Shown here piece by piece: positions 42,226 to 53,364 of a DNA stretch of 64,000 nucleotides. The DNA is taken from the NCBI GenBank assembly GCA_047967505.1, contig CM106538.1; one strand, 5' to 3'. Each line of letters opens with the position of its first letter. The first letter of the stretch is position 1. Under the pieces are notes generated by a model that saw nothing but the letters and a program-made list of their open reading frames with translations, did no database searches and was not told the origin of the DNA. This DNA is from Dipteris shenzhenensis (lineage: Eukaryota > Polypodiophyta > Polypodiopsida > Gleicheniales). A program made the translations under genes and the position numbers.

Positions 42226-42789
42226 AAATTTGCATGCTCTTTGATACAAACCAATGAAGGAATAACAAAGGAACATAGATGGAAAGCCATGGTAGCAACG
42301 ACATTTCTTCAGCCTATTGTCCTACGGAAGATGAAGCCATTTCGTAAATGACATTTCTTCAGCAATGAAAATGGATCCCTCGACAACCCAGGAGCATTGT
42401 AAAAGAGCTTGATTGATTGGAGAAGGGATTTAGTGTTCCAAAACATCTACCCAAGATTGTCATTTAGAAGATGGATCGATTGCAAGAGTTATTATGGGAA
42501 GGCCTTCAATATTATAAGGACCCATATTTTGCGAAGCACATTTTGATGAAGTCTCCCACTGTGCTCTATGTCATGCCACTATCTTGAAAGCCTTGCATGA
42601 ATATAAAGTTCTTCAAAGATGGCACAATTGTTCTCTTGGAGCTTTGGCTACTCTGTTTTTTAATTTTCACCCATCTTTTTTTGGTTTTGACTTCAACCTC
42701 AGAACCAATTTTTCATTCTGAGTGAAACCAATTCAAAATGTATAAGAGTAAATCTTGGATATATATTACTTGGCTCTTTTTTAGGGATT
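42226..42789. other. No gene seen
   Basis: Short frames only; no motif. Confidence 0.45.
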
Positions 42790-42896
42790 GACATATAGGA
42801 TAAGTGGTCGTCAGCACAGTGGTACTTGCACACTATGATATTAACCACCACCAATGTGGTGGTTTGCTTCTATTAGTACAAAATGAATATGAATGG
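42790..42896 (+). repeat. Dispersed repeat member 2, interrupted by the family D LTR
   Basis: Same family as 41460-41620 and 52545-52760 (ccaccaatgtggtggttt, gcttctattagtacaaaatgaat). It breaks off at 42896 where an LTR-like TGTTAG begins. Confidence 0.6.
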
Positions 42897-43875
42897 TGTT
42901 AGATATCAATGCTCCACTCTCGTGTAACTATGCGGGAACCAGCTAACTCTACTTGTAAGCCCCCCATATGAGGAGAAGGCATTTAAGTAGCTCGGTTATC
43001 CGGTAGGTCCTAGTTTGGACACCAAATGGGGGCCATGTGTGGCCTGATGGCTGGAAGGCTTCAGATAAAGTTAGCACACCGCCAACTAGGCTACATGCAA
43101 GTGTGAGAAGGCATCCCTTGACTCTGACTGCACTGAGGGTAGACGGAGCATTTCTCGGGGCAGCCCACTCTCGAGTTGCGGGGCCCGTTTGGAGCCTCAG
43201 ATGATGCCAGATGGCTGTGGGCCGAATGGAGAACCTTAGGTCAGTTGCTCTATTCTGCACCATGGTTCTACCGACCTCCAGTCGGCCATTTTGGGCAGAC
43301 TAGGTTTGTCACCCAATCGAGTCTAATCGACTACGACTGGTGGTTATATAAGAGCAAGCCCATGAAGCCCATAATAATCACTAGCTACAGCAACCCTGAT
43401 TCCTTAGCATCCAGCCTCCGTCCTCTACTGTTTCTAGAAACCCTGATTCCTTAGCATCCAACCTTGATTCCTTGTGGGCCGAATGGTGACCCTAGGTTAG
43501 TTGCTCTGTTTTGCACACCGGTTCTATCGTATGCTTGGTGGCCGACCCCCAGTCAACCGTTTTGGGTGGACTGGGTCGACCACCCGATTGAGCCTAACCG
43601 ACTATGACTGGTGGCTATATAAGAGCAAGCCCATGAAGCCCATATCATCACTGGCTACAACAACCTTGATTCCTTAGCATTCAGCCTCCATCTTCTACTA
43701 TTTCCAGCATGCCATCGAAGCTTCTTTCACAGGAGCGCACGGCTGGGAGGCACCACCATCTATTGTTTCAATTCTATAGTAATCAAAATTTTGATTATCC
43801 ATACTATCTTGTTTTCTCTCTTGCATACGAGATCCTATTATCTGTTGAGCACAGACGTTGTATTATTTTCTTACA
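42897..43875 (+). repeat. 5' LTR of copia family D with a duplicated promoter segment
   Basis: Starts TGTTAGATATCAATG and ends TTTTCTTACA directly before an initiator-Met PBS (tggtatcagagcctgg, 43876-43891). A segment starting tgtgggccgaatgg occurs at 43216 and 43473, so the core with tatataagagcaagcccatgaag is present twice (TATA at 43345 and 43616). The copies are diverged by many substitutions. No 3' LTR lies in the window. Confidence 0.75.
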
Positions 43876-43944
43876 TGGTATCAGAGCCTGGACTCTAGCA
43901 AGAAGATTTGGTAGTGTGTTTCTGTTTGCAAGTAGATTGTGAGA

Positions 43945-44790
43945 GATGGCCCAGGCCGCAAGACTGTGAATCCCATCGTTCAGTGAAAGTGGAAAGTTGG
44001 ACGGCTCTAACTATCCTCTTTGGAAGTTCAAGATGAAGACCATCCTAAGCGCATATGAGCTTTGGGACACTGCTACTAGGGTGGACATGAGGCCGGTTCT
44101 AAGACCGAATCCAGCCAATGTAGGACAATAGATAGTACCAATTGCGAATGAGATTCTCGCGTGGACAAGAAGAAATGCAGATGCGTTGTGTTCTATTGTC
44201 TGCAGTGTTAGTGATTCCATCATGGCATTAATTCAACATGTCACCACAGCGAAGGAGGCATGGGTGGTCTTGAAAAATCAGTACAAGACCACGAATCAGA
44301 CGCGGATTCAGAATCTGGAGACTCAACTCGTGAATGAAAAGTTGTTTGAGTCTGAAGCGGTAGAGAAGTTCATCACTAGGGTGAAGAATCTACACGATCA
44401 GATAGCTGTGATTGGCACACCATCACCAGTAAGAATCTAGCATGAAGGTGCATATGGGAGACCATGAATCAGATGTGGATTCAGAATCTGGAGACTCAAC
44501 TCACGAATGAAAAGGTATCTAAGTCTGAAGCGGTAGAGAAGTTCATCACCAGGGTGAAGAATCTGCATGATCAGATGACTGTGATTGGCATCACCATCAT
44601 CAATGAGAATATAGCATGAAGGTGCATATGGATTCTCCCACCAAAGTACGATGGTCTTGTGACGGCATTGAATACACAGAACAAAAATTCGCCCCTCAAC
44701 TTTGAGGATTTCAACGCGATGCTTCTGGAGGAGGAGATGCATCAAAAGATGAGGACTGGAGAAGATTCGGCTTTCTAGACCGGATCAAAA
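43945..44790 (+). pseudogene. Copia D Gag with an internal tandem duplication
   Basis: The ATG at 43945 opens MAQAARL; after a TGA the same frame gives GKLDGSNYPLWKFKMKTIL and KEAWVVLKNQYKTTNQTR, typical of UBN2-type copia Gag. Further disabling stops include a TAG near 44128. The segment 44287-44459 is repeated at 44460-44632 (period 173 bp, not a multiple of 3), which shifts the frame and duplicates NLETQLVNEKLFES and KFITRVKNLHDQ. Downstream EEMHQKMRTGED continues the normal order. Confidence 0.85.
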
Positions 44791-45375
44791 AGGAATCTGG
44801 TAATCCATCTTCTTTTGATGATAAAAAGAGAAAGAAGAAGATCAAGTGCTTCTATTGCAACAAGGCAAGGCACAAGCAGAATGAGTGCCACAAGAAGATT
44901 GCAGATGAGAAGAACGAAGTGAAGAAAGAGTCCAGCAACAGTGCGCAGGCAGTACCCATAGAGTTGCTTGTCACAATTGAGGAGATTTGCACGGAGGCAA
45001 TTCATGTACCTATAGATGAACCTTGGATCATTGACAGTGGTGCATCATGCCACATGAGCAGTCGGAAGGATTGGTACACCTCTCTACAGCCGGTAGGGAA
45101 TGACATCATGGTAGCAGTCGGCAATGATGCAAAATGTCCAGCAAAAGGAAACAGTATGATTGCTCTCAAGTCAGATGGAGTTGCAAAATAGTTGTCCGAT
45201 GTTCTTTATGTGCCAGATATCAAGAGGAACTTGTTGTCTTTCTGCGATCACGGATCGAGACCTCAAAGTTCAATTCAATAAGAATGGTGCACAGATCCTA
45301 GATCTTCAAGGAAAGGTCGTTGGTAAAGGTACACGGCGCAACAACATTTACAAACCCTTAGCTTTCAGTGCTTGA
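44791..45375 (+). pseudogene. Copia D zinc knuckle and protease
   Basis: KKKIKCFYCNKARHKQNEC is a CX2CX4HX4C knuckle. The protease site reads WIIDSGASCHMS (DSGA intact), followed by SDVLYVPDIKRNLLS. A TAG interrupts at 45190, and a frameshift lies near 45240. Confidence 0.85.
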
Positions 45376-45960
45376 GTGGATGTGAAGAACACTAAGCTGT
45401 GGCATGAGAGGTTTGGTCATCTAAACCTTAGTTCTTTGAAGGAGATGCATAAAAGTGGAATGATTGCAGACCTACCAGAAATTTCAGATCTGCCCGATGT
45501 ATGTGAAGCTTGCACGATGGGCAAGCAGCATCGGTAGCCCTTTCCTAAAGAGGCCAGCAGAGCAAAGGCTCATCTAGAGCTCATTCACACGGACCTCTGC
45601 AAAAAGATGGAGATGGAAGCTTTGGGTGGTTCCTTCTACTTCATGACACTGATCGACGACTACAGTAGAAGGATATGGATATACTTCCTGAGGACGAAAG
45701 ATAAGGCTTTCAGTAGGTTCAAGGAATGGCATGTAATGGTCGAGAAAGAATCAGGGAGGAAGGTGAAGAAGCTGAGATCAGATAGAGGTGGAGAGTTCAC
45801 ATCGACTGAATTCAAAAGTTACTAAAAAAGTCACAGAATCAAGAGGCAGAAACCCCCGCCACATACATCACAGCAAAATGGAGTAGCAGAATGCAAGATG
45901 CACGTCATCTGCAAAATGGGCCAGAGTATAATATGAACTCTCTCCTTATTTAAATGCAGT
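45376..45960 (+). pseudogene. Copia D integrase core, truncated
   Basis: WHERFGHLN and CEACTMGKQH form the zinc region. LELIHTDLC (Asp 1), TLIDDYSRRIWIYFL and KKLRSDRGGEF (Asp 2) follow, then SQQNGVAECKM, where the catalytic Glu region survives in part (Glu then Cys instead of the usual ERKNR). Stops are at 45373, 45535 and 45823. The element ends near 45950 without RT or 3' LTR. Confidence 0.85.
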
Positions 45961-46383
45961 GCAGACACAACTAAGAGCCCATTCTGAAATCTAGCCCCCA
46001 AACTCTATACATCGATCCCCCTACTAAAAATATATGGCATACCCAAAAGACTTTGGAATGCTCATGTTCTATTTGAGAACAATGTTGGATGACCTCCTCA
46101 TAGAACCAGACCCGGAGAAGATGGAGGATTATAGGTATAAGGAGAACATGCTCTGCAATTGGATGTATGACTTGGAGTCAGCAAAGAAGGTGAATATTAA
46201 TTTCCCTAGCTATCATTTTTCCTGCTCCTTTAAGGTAGTTGTCAAGCTCATGATGTAGGTTTCTTTTGGCAAGACATGATGGCGGTGCGAAGTTGTCTAG
46301 AGAGCCAATACCAAAATGAAGAGGACCCTAAGAAAAAGGAGGAGTTACTATGGGCGTACAAGTTGGAAGAGGGAAGCAAGCAG
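45961..46383 (+). pseudogene. Unidentified coding-like remnant, split by element C
   Basis: A frame from 46034 reads MAYPKDFGMLMFYLRTMLDD, IEPDPEKMEDYRYKENM; a second at 46276 reads MMAVRSCLESQYQNEEDPKK and runs to the left edge of element C. The first seems protein-like, but no family is recognised. The target duplication of element C is agcag (46379-46383) against agcat (51942-51946). Confidence 0.3.
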
Positions 46384-46739
46384 TGTGAAGAGAGTGGGAG
46401 AGAACTAAGGAGTCTCACTTGTAGCTTTCTCATATACACAATGGGGAAATACACACAAAGGTGGAGGCTGAAAACTATTTTCCTCTTCTTAGTTATGAAA
46501 GCCAAAAGAACTTGCTCTTAGTACAAAAGGAATAGGTGAACCCTATATGTGGGTCTCAAACCAAACTCAACTAACCTAGGTGGCATACTAACTAAGCCAC
46601 TAACTAGAGTACATAAAGATAGCTGTCATCTAGTTATTATTCATGGGCGGTGCCAACCATATCTGCAACTAACAAGTCGATGACGTAAATGCAAAACGGT
46701 CACCCTGGCATATCACGAGTGGGGCTCGATATCTCAACA
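46384..46739 (-). repeat. 3' LTR of element C
   Basis: Minus strand TGTTGAGATATCGAGC...CTTCACA. The purine tract complement (46740-46755) lies next to it. Confidence 0.9.
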
Positions 46740-48300
46740 CTCCCCCTCGAGCTCAATCCCAATTCCTGCACACTAAGTAGGTCTCTAAACTTGCGCAACT
46801 TCTCTATGCCCAATGCCTTCGTGAATATGTTAGCTACCTGATCCTCTGTGCTGACATAAACTAGATCAATAAACCCTTCTAGAACCTTCTCCCATACATA
46901 GTGATAATGCACCTCAATGTGCTTTGTTCTAGCATGATAGACTAGGTTATTTGCCCAGTGTATACTACTCATGTTGTCACAATAAATGACAAGTGGCCCA
47001 TCTGTAGACTAATGCATATGATAAAGTAGCTTATGCAACCAAGCTACCTCACATGCAACCATTGCTGCACCCCTGTACATAGCCTTTGAGCTTGACAAGG
47101 CAACTGTAGGCTGTTTCTTGCTGCTCCAAGTGACTGCACCACTCCCAAAAGAGAACACATATCCACTGGTAGATCGTATATCAGAAATACTACCAGCCCA
47201 ATCAGCATCAGTGTATCCATGCAACTGTATCTGAACCCCAGTCTCATGAAATAGTCCATACTTCAATGTGGACTTCACGTACCTCAGTATGTGTCTAGCC
47301 GCATCCAAATGCGGTTTCCTTGGAGCCTGCATGAACTGACTTACCAACCCAATAGCATAGCTCAAATCCGGCCTAGTAATAGTCATATAAAGCAAACTTC
47401 CTACTATGCGTCTGTACAATGTAGGGTCTTCCAGAATCTCACCTCCATCTGTGCTCAGCTTCACATTATGCTTCAAAGGAACTGAAATAGGCTTACAACA
47501 TGTTATCCCATATTTGGACAGCATGTCCAATCCATACTGCCTCTACAAGAGCCATATCCCACTTGTGGATCTAATCACCTCAATGCCCAAGAAGTAATGT
47601 AGCTCTTCCAAATCCTTCATCTCAAACTTCTGCTTCAATAGCATTTTCACATGAAGGATGTCTTCATCACTATTACCTGTGATGATCAAATCATCAACAT
47701 AAATGACAAGCATCAAAATGCCTTTGTCTGTTTTTCTCACATAAAGTGAGAAATCTGCCTTGGAAATTTGAAAGCCAATACTGACAAGATACTGTCCTAT
47801 CTTGTCAGACCATGCTAGATCTAGGTGCTTATTTCAAGCCATACAAGGCTTTCTTTAACCTACAAACAAACTCAGGATGAACAGCATGAACATAACCTGG
47901 TGGCTGCTCCATATAGACCTCTTCTTGCAAATCACCATGCAAGAAAGCATTCTTTACATCCATCTGATATAAAGACCATCCCTTTGATGCAACCATAGCA
48001 ATGACTACTCTTACAGTTGCCATCTTTGCAACCGGATTGAATGTTTCTTCATAATCAATGCCATATGCCTGTGCATATCCCTTGACAACTAATCTTTCCT
48101 TGAATGTGTTCACAGAACCATCTGCATCGTGCTTGATCTTAAGAATAAACCCACTTGCAGCCAATTGCATTCTTGTCTTTAGGCAAAGGCACCAATTCCC
48201 ATGTAGCATTTGCTTCCAAGGCATCCATTTCTTCATCCATGGCTTTCTCCCATTTTTCTTTTCCCATGGCTTGCTCAAAAGAAGTGGGTTCTGGTCCATG
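46700..48300 (-). pseudogene. Copia C reverse transcriptase-RNase H
   Basis: Motifs from 48300 downward: [49 protein letters not shown] (the Cys and Arg lost in B are kept), YVDDLIITGNS near 47690, KPISVPLKHNV, MTITRPDLSYAIGL, HGYTDADWAGS and KHIEVHYHYVWEK. Frame changes occur near 47825 and 47530, and a TAG stands at 47007-47009. RT catalytic residues are intact. The RNase H part from 47530 to 47009 is one open frame of 173 codons. Confidence 0.9.
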
Positions 48301-48869
48301 TATCACTTTGACCATATAGGCATAGTGAATGGCTGTCAATCCATCATATTTCAGCCTATCCACAATATACCTAACTCTGGTAGACCTGTGCCAAATAGTC
48401 TCACTACTAGGTGCTCTCAAAACATCCCTTGTCTTCCTTACTCCAGGTGTAACAACAGAAGGAATACCCAACTCATCATCAAGGCTCTGTCCTGAGCCAC
48501 TAGATCCATGGGCTGATCTACTTTCTCTTTTCCTTTTTGTGATACTTGCATACCACCATCTGCGTTGCTTTGAGGAGATTCTCCTGATCTCAATCTTTTT
48601 GTCCATGGTGAAGTATGTGAACCACTACTAGAGGACACTATAGGTCCACTAATATTTTGTGATTGCTGCTATGAAGTCTATGTAGCATTACCATTTTGTG
48701 CATCTACATCATCAATCACATTTACTGGTTTATACCAGCTACTCATCTCATAAAAAACAACATCTCTGCTCACTATGAACTTATGAGTAGAAGGGTTATA
48801 GCATCTATACCCTTTCTGCTGCAGAGAGTAACCAATAAAGATGCACTTCTCAGCTTTTGGATCCAAGTT
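48301..48869 (-). pseudogene. Copia C integrase-RT linker
   Basis: Aligns with the linkers of A and B: SSGSHTSPWTKRLRSGES, GSGQSLDDELG, PGVRKTRDVLRAPSS. A deletion relative to B removes part of the middle. Confidence 0.8.
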
Positions 48870-49800
48870 GGGATCTCAACTCATCTGGCACACGGAAACA
48901 GGCAATGCAACCAAAAACTTTCAAATGAGAAAGATATGGTTTCCTACTAGTATACCTCTCCTCTGGTGTCATGCCATGTATTGCTATAGTGGGAGTCCTA
49001 TTCATTATGTAGACTGCTGTAGAAACTGCTTCAGCCCAATAATAATCTGGTAGGTCTTTTTTGTTGAGCATGGCACACGATACCTCTCCAATATGCCTGT
49101 TTTTCCTTTCTGTAAGTCCATTTTTCTCTGGGGTATGATTGCATGAATATTGCTGCTTTATGCCATGCTCCTGCAGGAACCTTGCAAACTCATTTTCAAG
49201 AGAGGTACTCTCTCCCTCCATCTGACCTTAGGCATTTTATTTGCAAGCCTGTTTCTTTTTCAACCATAGCTTTAAAAGTTTTGAAATGCCCAAACACTTC
49301 ACTTTCCTTTTTCATAAAGTACACCCAAACTTTCCTGCTGTAGTCATCAATAAAAGTGATAAAATAATGATAGCCTCCAATAGATGCAGATTTAGTAGTC
49401 CACACATCAGAGTGGATTAATTCCAATGGCCTCTTACTCTCTTGAACATGTCTAGGAAATGGTTTCCTTGCCAGTTTTCCAAATTGATAGGATTCACATA
49501 CCTTATGCATTTATGCAACCTTGAATTAGGCAATCCTGCAATAATATTTTGGGCCTGCATTGATTTAAGTCATTGTACATTAACATGACCAATGCGTTTA
49601 TGCCAGATATCAATATCTGCAACTACACTGGTCCCATGTGCAAACATTATCACACTCAATTCAGGCATGTCCACATCCAAGGTAAACATCCTGCCCTTCT
49701 TCTTTCCTTTTGCTATCAAGCGACCTTTATTTTTCATATCCTCAACAAAGCATCCATGAGGATTAAATCTGACCTGCAAACCCTACTCCACCATTTGACC
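48870..49800 (-). pseudogene. Copia C integrase
   Basis: DIWHKRIGHVN begins the zinc region. The catalytic motifs are all present: LELIHSDVWTTK (Asp 1), CLRSDGGREYL (Asp 2) and NGLTERKNRHIGE (Glu). Around EYL an insertion (ctctcttgaaaatgag) changes the frame where A and B instead have TGA. The Cys pair is damaged (CESYQFG instead of CEACQFG). Even with an intact triad, the frame cannot be translated through. Confidence 0.9.
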
Positions 49801-50328
49801 AACATAAACCAGGTTCCTTATGATATTCAGGACATGAAATACATCAGACAAGTATTTTTTTTCCCCATCTTTCATAGACAAAGGAATTTGATCAATCTGC
49901 ATAATAGGATGTGTAGTATCATCACCAGTCTCCACAAATCTTGGTCTTTCCATTTTCCTTGCATCCTGCATCCATTCTGCATGACATGTCATGTGGTTTG
50001 ATGCACCTAAGTCAACATCCCACACATCATTGCTTTCTTCTGCACTTGTCACAGAATTGGTCATGTGCTGCACCATAATCAAATGGTCATTTCTATCATC
50101 ACCTTGTCTACTAGAGGATGCATAATTGCCTTGCTGCAATTTTCCAGTTATGATCTCATTCTGCTTGTTGTAGAAGTCTTTAGCTATATGACCCATTTTA
50201 CCACAGTAGTAGCATTCAACATTGTTGTTTGCATTTTGGCCTCGCTGCCATCCACCACGACCTCTTTGGCTCCCCCTGCCTCTAAAGTTACCACGTCCTC
50301 CTCCATAGGATTGGTTTTCTTGAATTTG
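49783..50328 (-). pseudogene. Copia C zinc knuckle and protease, both damaged
   Basis: In frame with Gag after its TAG: GRGGWQRGQNANNN, then CYYCGKMGHIAKDF, where the last Cys of the CCHC knuckle has become Phe. The protease site reads WDVDLGASNHM, with Leu for the usual Ser/Thr beside the catalytic Asp. It continues to NLVYVGQMVE and a TAG where B has Gln. Confidence 0.9.
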
Positions 50329-51039
50329 CTATAGATTCTGATTTCTGCCACGGCCTCCAGATTGGCCTGCTCTACCTCTGCCTCTACCTCTTCCAGCATT
50401 TGAGTAGAAGACAATTTCTTTTGAAGTTCCTCCTGAAGAAGATGCACCACCATTTCTCTGCTCTTCAAAAATTAGAAGAGCAATCAACTCCTCAAAATCA
50501 GGAAAATTCTCATGGACGGCAATGGATGTCCGGAATTGTGCATAATCCTTTCCTAGACCATTCAAGGTAACAGAAACTAAATCATCATCTTCCACTGGCA
50601 ACCCAATAGAAGCAAGTGCATCTGCAATCTTCTTCACCTTCATGCGGTAGTCATTGATGCTCATATTTTCTCTCTGCACATTATGCAACTCCTACTTGAG
50701 CTGCATTTTCTTGGCTTGCATATTTGTGCTATACATTTTTATCAAAGTATCCCACGCCTCCTTCGGCGTGCTTGCATCCTAAATATGCACAATTATAGAA
50801 TTTGAAATACTGATAGATAGCCAGTACATAACTTTTCTGGCTCTCTCATGCCATCCTTTAAATGCGTGCAACTCCTATTGATTGGGAACATTAGGAATTA
50901 CTGGTTCTTGTTCAGCTCTAGTAATGAACTCCCAATAGCCTTTTCCCTTAAGGAAATTTGTCATTCTAAACTTCCATGCTGGGAAGTTGTTCTTTTCAAG
51001 CTTTTTAGTGACAATCTGTGAAAGAGCATCAGACGCCAT
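50329..51039 (-). pseudogene. gag: Copia C Gag (capsid part)
   Basis: Starts at the ATG at 51037-51039 (MASDALSQIVTKKLEKNN), equivalent to B's start. It aligns along its length with B Gag, including WKFRMTNFLKGKGYWEFI, SINDYRMKVKKIADAL and GRGRGRAGQSGGRGRNQ. Internal TAG codons occur at three points where B has a Gln codon (after VPNQ, after HI, after LK). The final TAG at 50329-50331 is followed by CAA, as in B. Confidence 0.9.
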
Positions 51040-51571
51040 TATAGAACACTGCAAAATATTCTATCACTACAAGAAACACAACTTTTGCCTCACAAGGGCA
51101 AATCTGCAAAACTGACGAAAGTGGTATTTGACCACACAGTCACTTCCTAGTGATGATTTATCATCAACAGGCAATAATAATGATTCTGCCACTCCCAATA
51201 TCTCTGTGCACATGCATATGATGCAATTTCTGTGACAACTTTTCATCGACCTACAGAACAGTGGTCGCACAACAAAAATAGAGCACTTTCCTGAGTGCCT
51301 GTGGAAAACTTTCACCACCAAAATGGGCCCTAAAATGGCCTTGAATCAAAAAAATAATGTCACCAAGGGCTTTTCCCTTGCCCGCATCATATACTACCCT
51401 CTCGTTGCACCGCAAAGGGCGTCCCAATCTAAGACAGTGCACTCTTGCACTTTCTGGCTGTGCTACCTACAGAGATTTGCTCCCAAACTCGAAAAAGGAA
51501 AGCAACACTGATCCTCTTACCAAGACATCGTGAACTTGGTTTGCTTTCTTGAACTCCTTACCACGAACCGA

Positions 51572-51583
51572 GCTTTGATACCA
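51572..51583 (-). other. Primer binding site of element C
   Basis: On the minus strand tggtatcaaagc, the same one-base variant of the initiator-Met PBS as in element A. Confidence 0.85.
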
Positions 51584-51941
51584 TGTGAAGAGACTGGGAG
51601 AGAAGTAAGGAGTCTCACTTGCAACTTTCTCACATACACAATGGGGGAATACACACAAAGGTGGAGGCTGAAAACTATTTTCCTCTTCTTAATTGTGAAA
51701 GCCAAAAGAACTCTCTCTTAGTACAAAAGGAATAGGTGAACCCTATATGTGGGTCTCAAACCAAACTCAACTAACCTAGGTGGCATACTAATTGAGCCAC
51801 TAACTAGAGTACATAAAGATAGTTGTCATCTAGCTATTATCCATGGGCAGTGTACCAACCGCATCTGTAGCTAACAAGTCGGTAACATAAATGCACAATG
51901 GTCACCCTGGCATATCACGAGTGGAGCTCGATATCTCAACA
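51584..51941 (-). repeat. 5' LTR of element C
   Basis: 358 bp, TGTTGAGATATCGAGC...TCTTCACA on the minus strand, adjacent to the PBS. Confidence 0.9.
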
Positions 51942-51946
51942 AGCAT

Positions 51947-52544
51947 TTGGTGGTATGAGTGTGTAAAGAGGTCTACAACAGACCGGCATAAAAGCTAGGA
52001 GATGCTTGCTATAGAGAGGTTGATAAGATAGTTAGGAGTTTGGAATTTTACGTGAGCCACAAAATGTCGTATTATTTTTAAAAAATTAAAAATCTTGTAG
52101 GAATTTCTAGGACTTGTGGACTTTCTCGGACTGCCATCATGCATGATCTATGGTGCTCATAATACCTAATTTTGTGTCGACCTACTTTCATGTTAATACC
52201 TAAATGTCTCTGGAAAGACAGTTGGTTTATTCTTAGTGTCAATAATATGTGAGCGTAATGTTTTGTGAGCATATACGAATTATCTCATGTCTACCCAAGT
52301 AAATTGTTAACTGATCTTATTTTAGTCAACTAAAGTAAACTCGGATGGATCTTGATTGTATACATGACTGCTTAATACACGAGGTGGATGAAGCAATGAA
52401 ATTGGACTACTCTAAAGTCTTAAGTAGCCTAGTGGCTAAAATCTGACAATTAAAGATAACAAGCTTAAAGGGGACTATTTTAGTATAGCCAAAAAGGGAT
52501 TGTTTTAGTATAGCACTTTGCAATGAATTTTAGGATAGCACAGA
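51947..52544. other. No gene seen
   Basis: AT-rich; short repeated word gggactattttagtatagc / gggattgttttagtatagc near 52471-52515. Confidence 0.45.
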
Positions 52545-52810
52545 GGTAGTGCAGGATAAGTGGTCACCAATGTGGTGGTTGGTTGCACATGAGGATATTA
52601 ATTACCACCAACACGGTGGTTAGCTTCTATTATTACAAGATGAATGGCATACAACTCATTCGTTTAGGATTTGTGGATTCGTTTTGGGATTTAATAAAAC
52701 CAGTGCAGTGGTTGTTTGGGATATACTAAAAACAAGTGGGGGATTTATTGTTTGGGATTTAGAAAAACAAGCGCAGTGGTTAGTTTGGGATTTACTAAAA
52801 GAAGCATAGT
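52545..52810 (+). repeat. Dispersed repeat member 3 with internal tandem units
   Basis: Contains ggtcaccaatgtggtggttgg, the shared block ttacaagatgaatggcatacaactcattcg, and then three short units with the pattern agcgcagtggttagtttgggatt. Same family as 41460-41620. Confidence 0.75.
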
Positions 52811-53014
52811 CTCAAATACATTTTCCATTTTCCAAGATAAGTGGAATATTTTTTGCTAAAGCCTACTAAATATTTCTATGCCAAGAATTTGGGATTTTCT
52901 GAGTACATAGCAAATAACTTGCGTTTGTATGGTGAGGGAGACTTCTTTGTTCAGAAAGATTGACCATCTGTAAGAGAGTAGACACTACCTAATCATAAAG
53001 TTAAGACACTCTCA

Positions 53015-53364
53015 ATGGCCACCTTTGAGATAGATAATATCAATGGCCAAGGTTTTCACACTTGACAAATGAAAATCAAATCTGTGCTTATGAAAGAGAA
53101 CTTGTGGGACTTGTTCAAGCCTACCTAGGGAATCAATCATCTGAAGAAGGAGAATCCAACATAGAAAGAAGACTTCAAGGAAGGGTGAAGAGCACACACA
53201 AGCACTTGTAGTGAAGTTTACATCAAAGAGCAAGTACAAGGCATGAAAGCATTATGGAAAGACCAATGCTCTTGAAAAAGATTGCTATACAAGATCAATC
53301 CTTGCACTTATTGTGGCAAGAACCAGCATAATAGAAGACCCAAAGATAGTAAAGAGTAGTGTGC
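53015..53364 (+). pseudogene. Family E Gag, decayed
   Basis: An ATG at 53015 opens MATFEIDNINGQGFHT followed by TGA where Trp is usual, then QMKIKSVLMKENLWDLF, typical of copia-like Gag. Two TAG codons and a second TGA follow. Further on, GKTNALEKDC and CTYCGKNQH correspond to the two zinc knuckles at 3-203, the second having lost its last Cys. It breaks near 53364 and continues directly into Ty3/gypsy pol sequence. Confidence 0.75.

Larger units (their letters stand above)
46384..51941 (-). mobile_element. Ty1/copia element C, complete LTR to LTR, decayed
   Basis: Same family as A and B, on the minus strand, with LTRs of 356 bp (46384-46739) and 358 bp (51584-51941) and an initiator-Met PBS. 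Flanking agcag/agcat is a probable target duplication with one change. LTR differences are about two dozen by eye, so it is older than B. It retains gag, unlike A. The integrase triad is intact here, but the knuckle, protease and frame are damaged. Confidence 0.9.
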
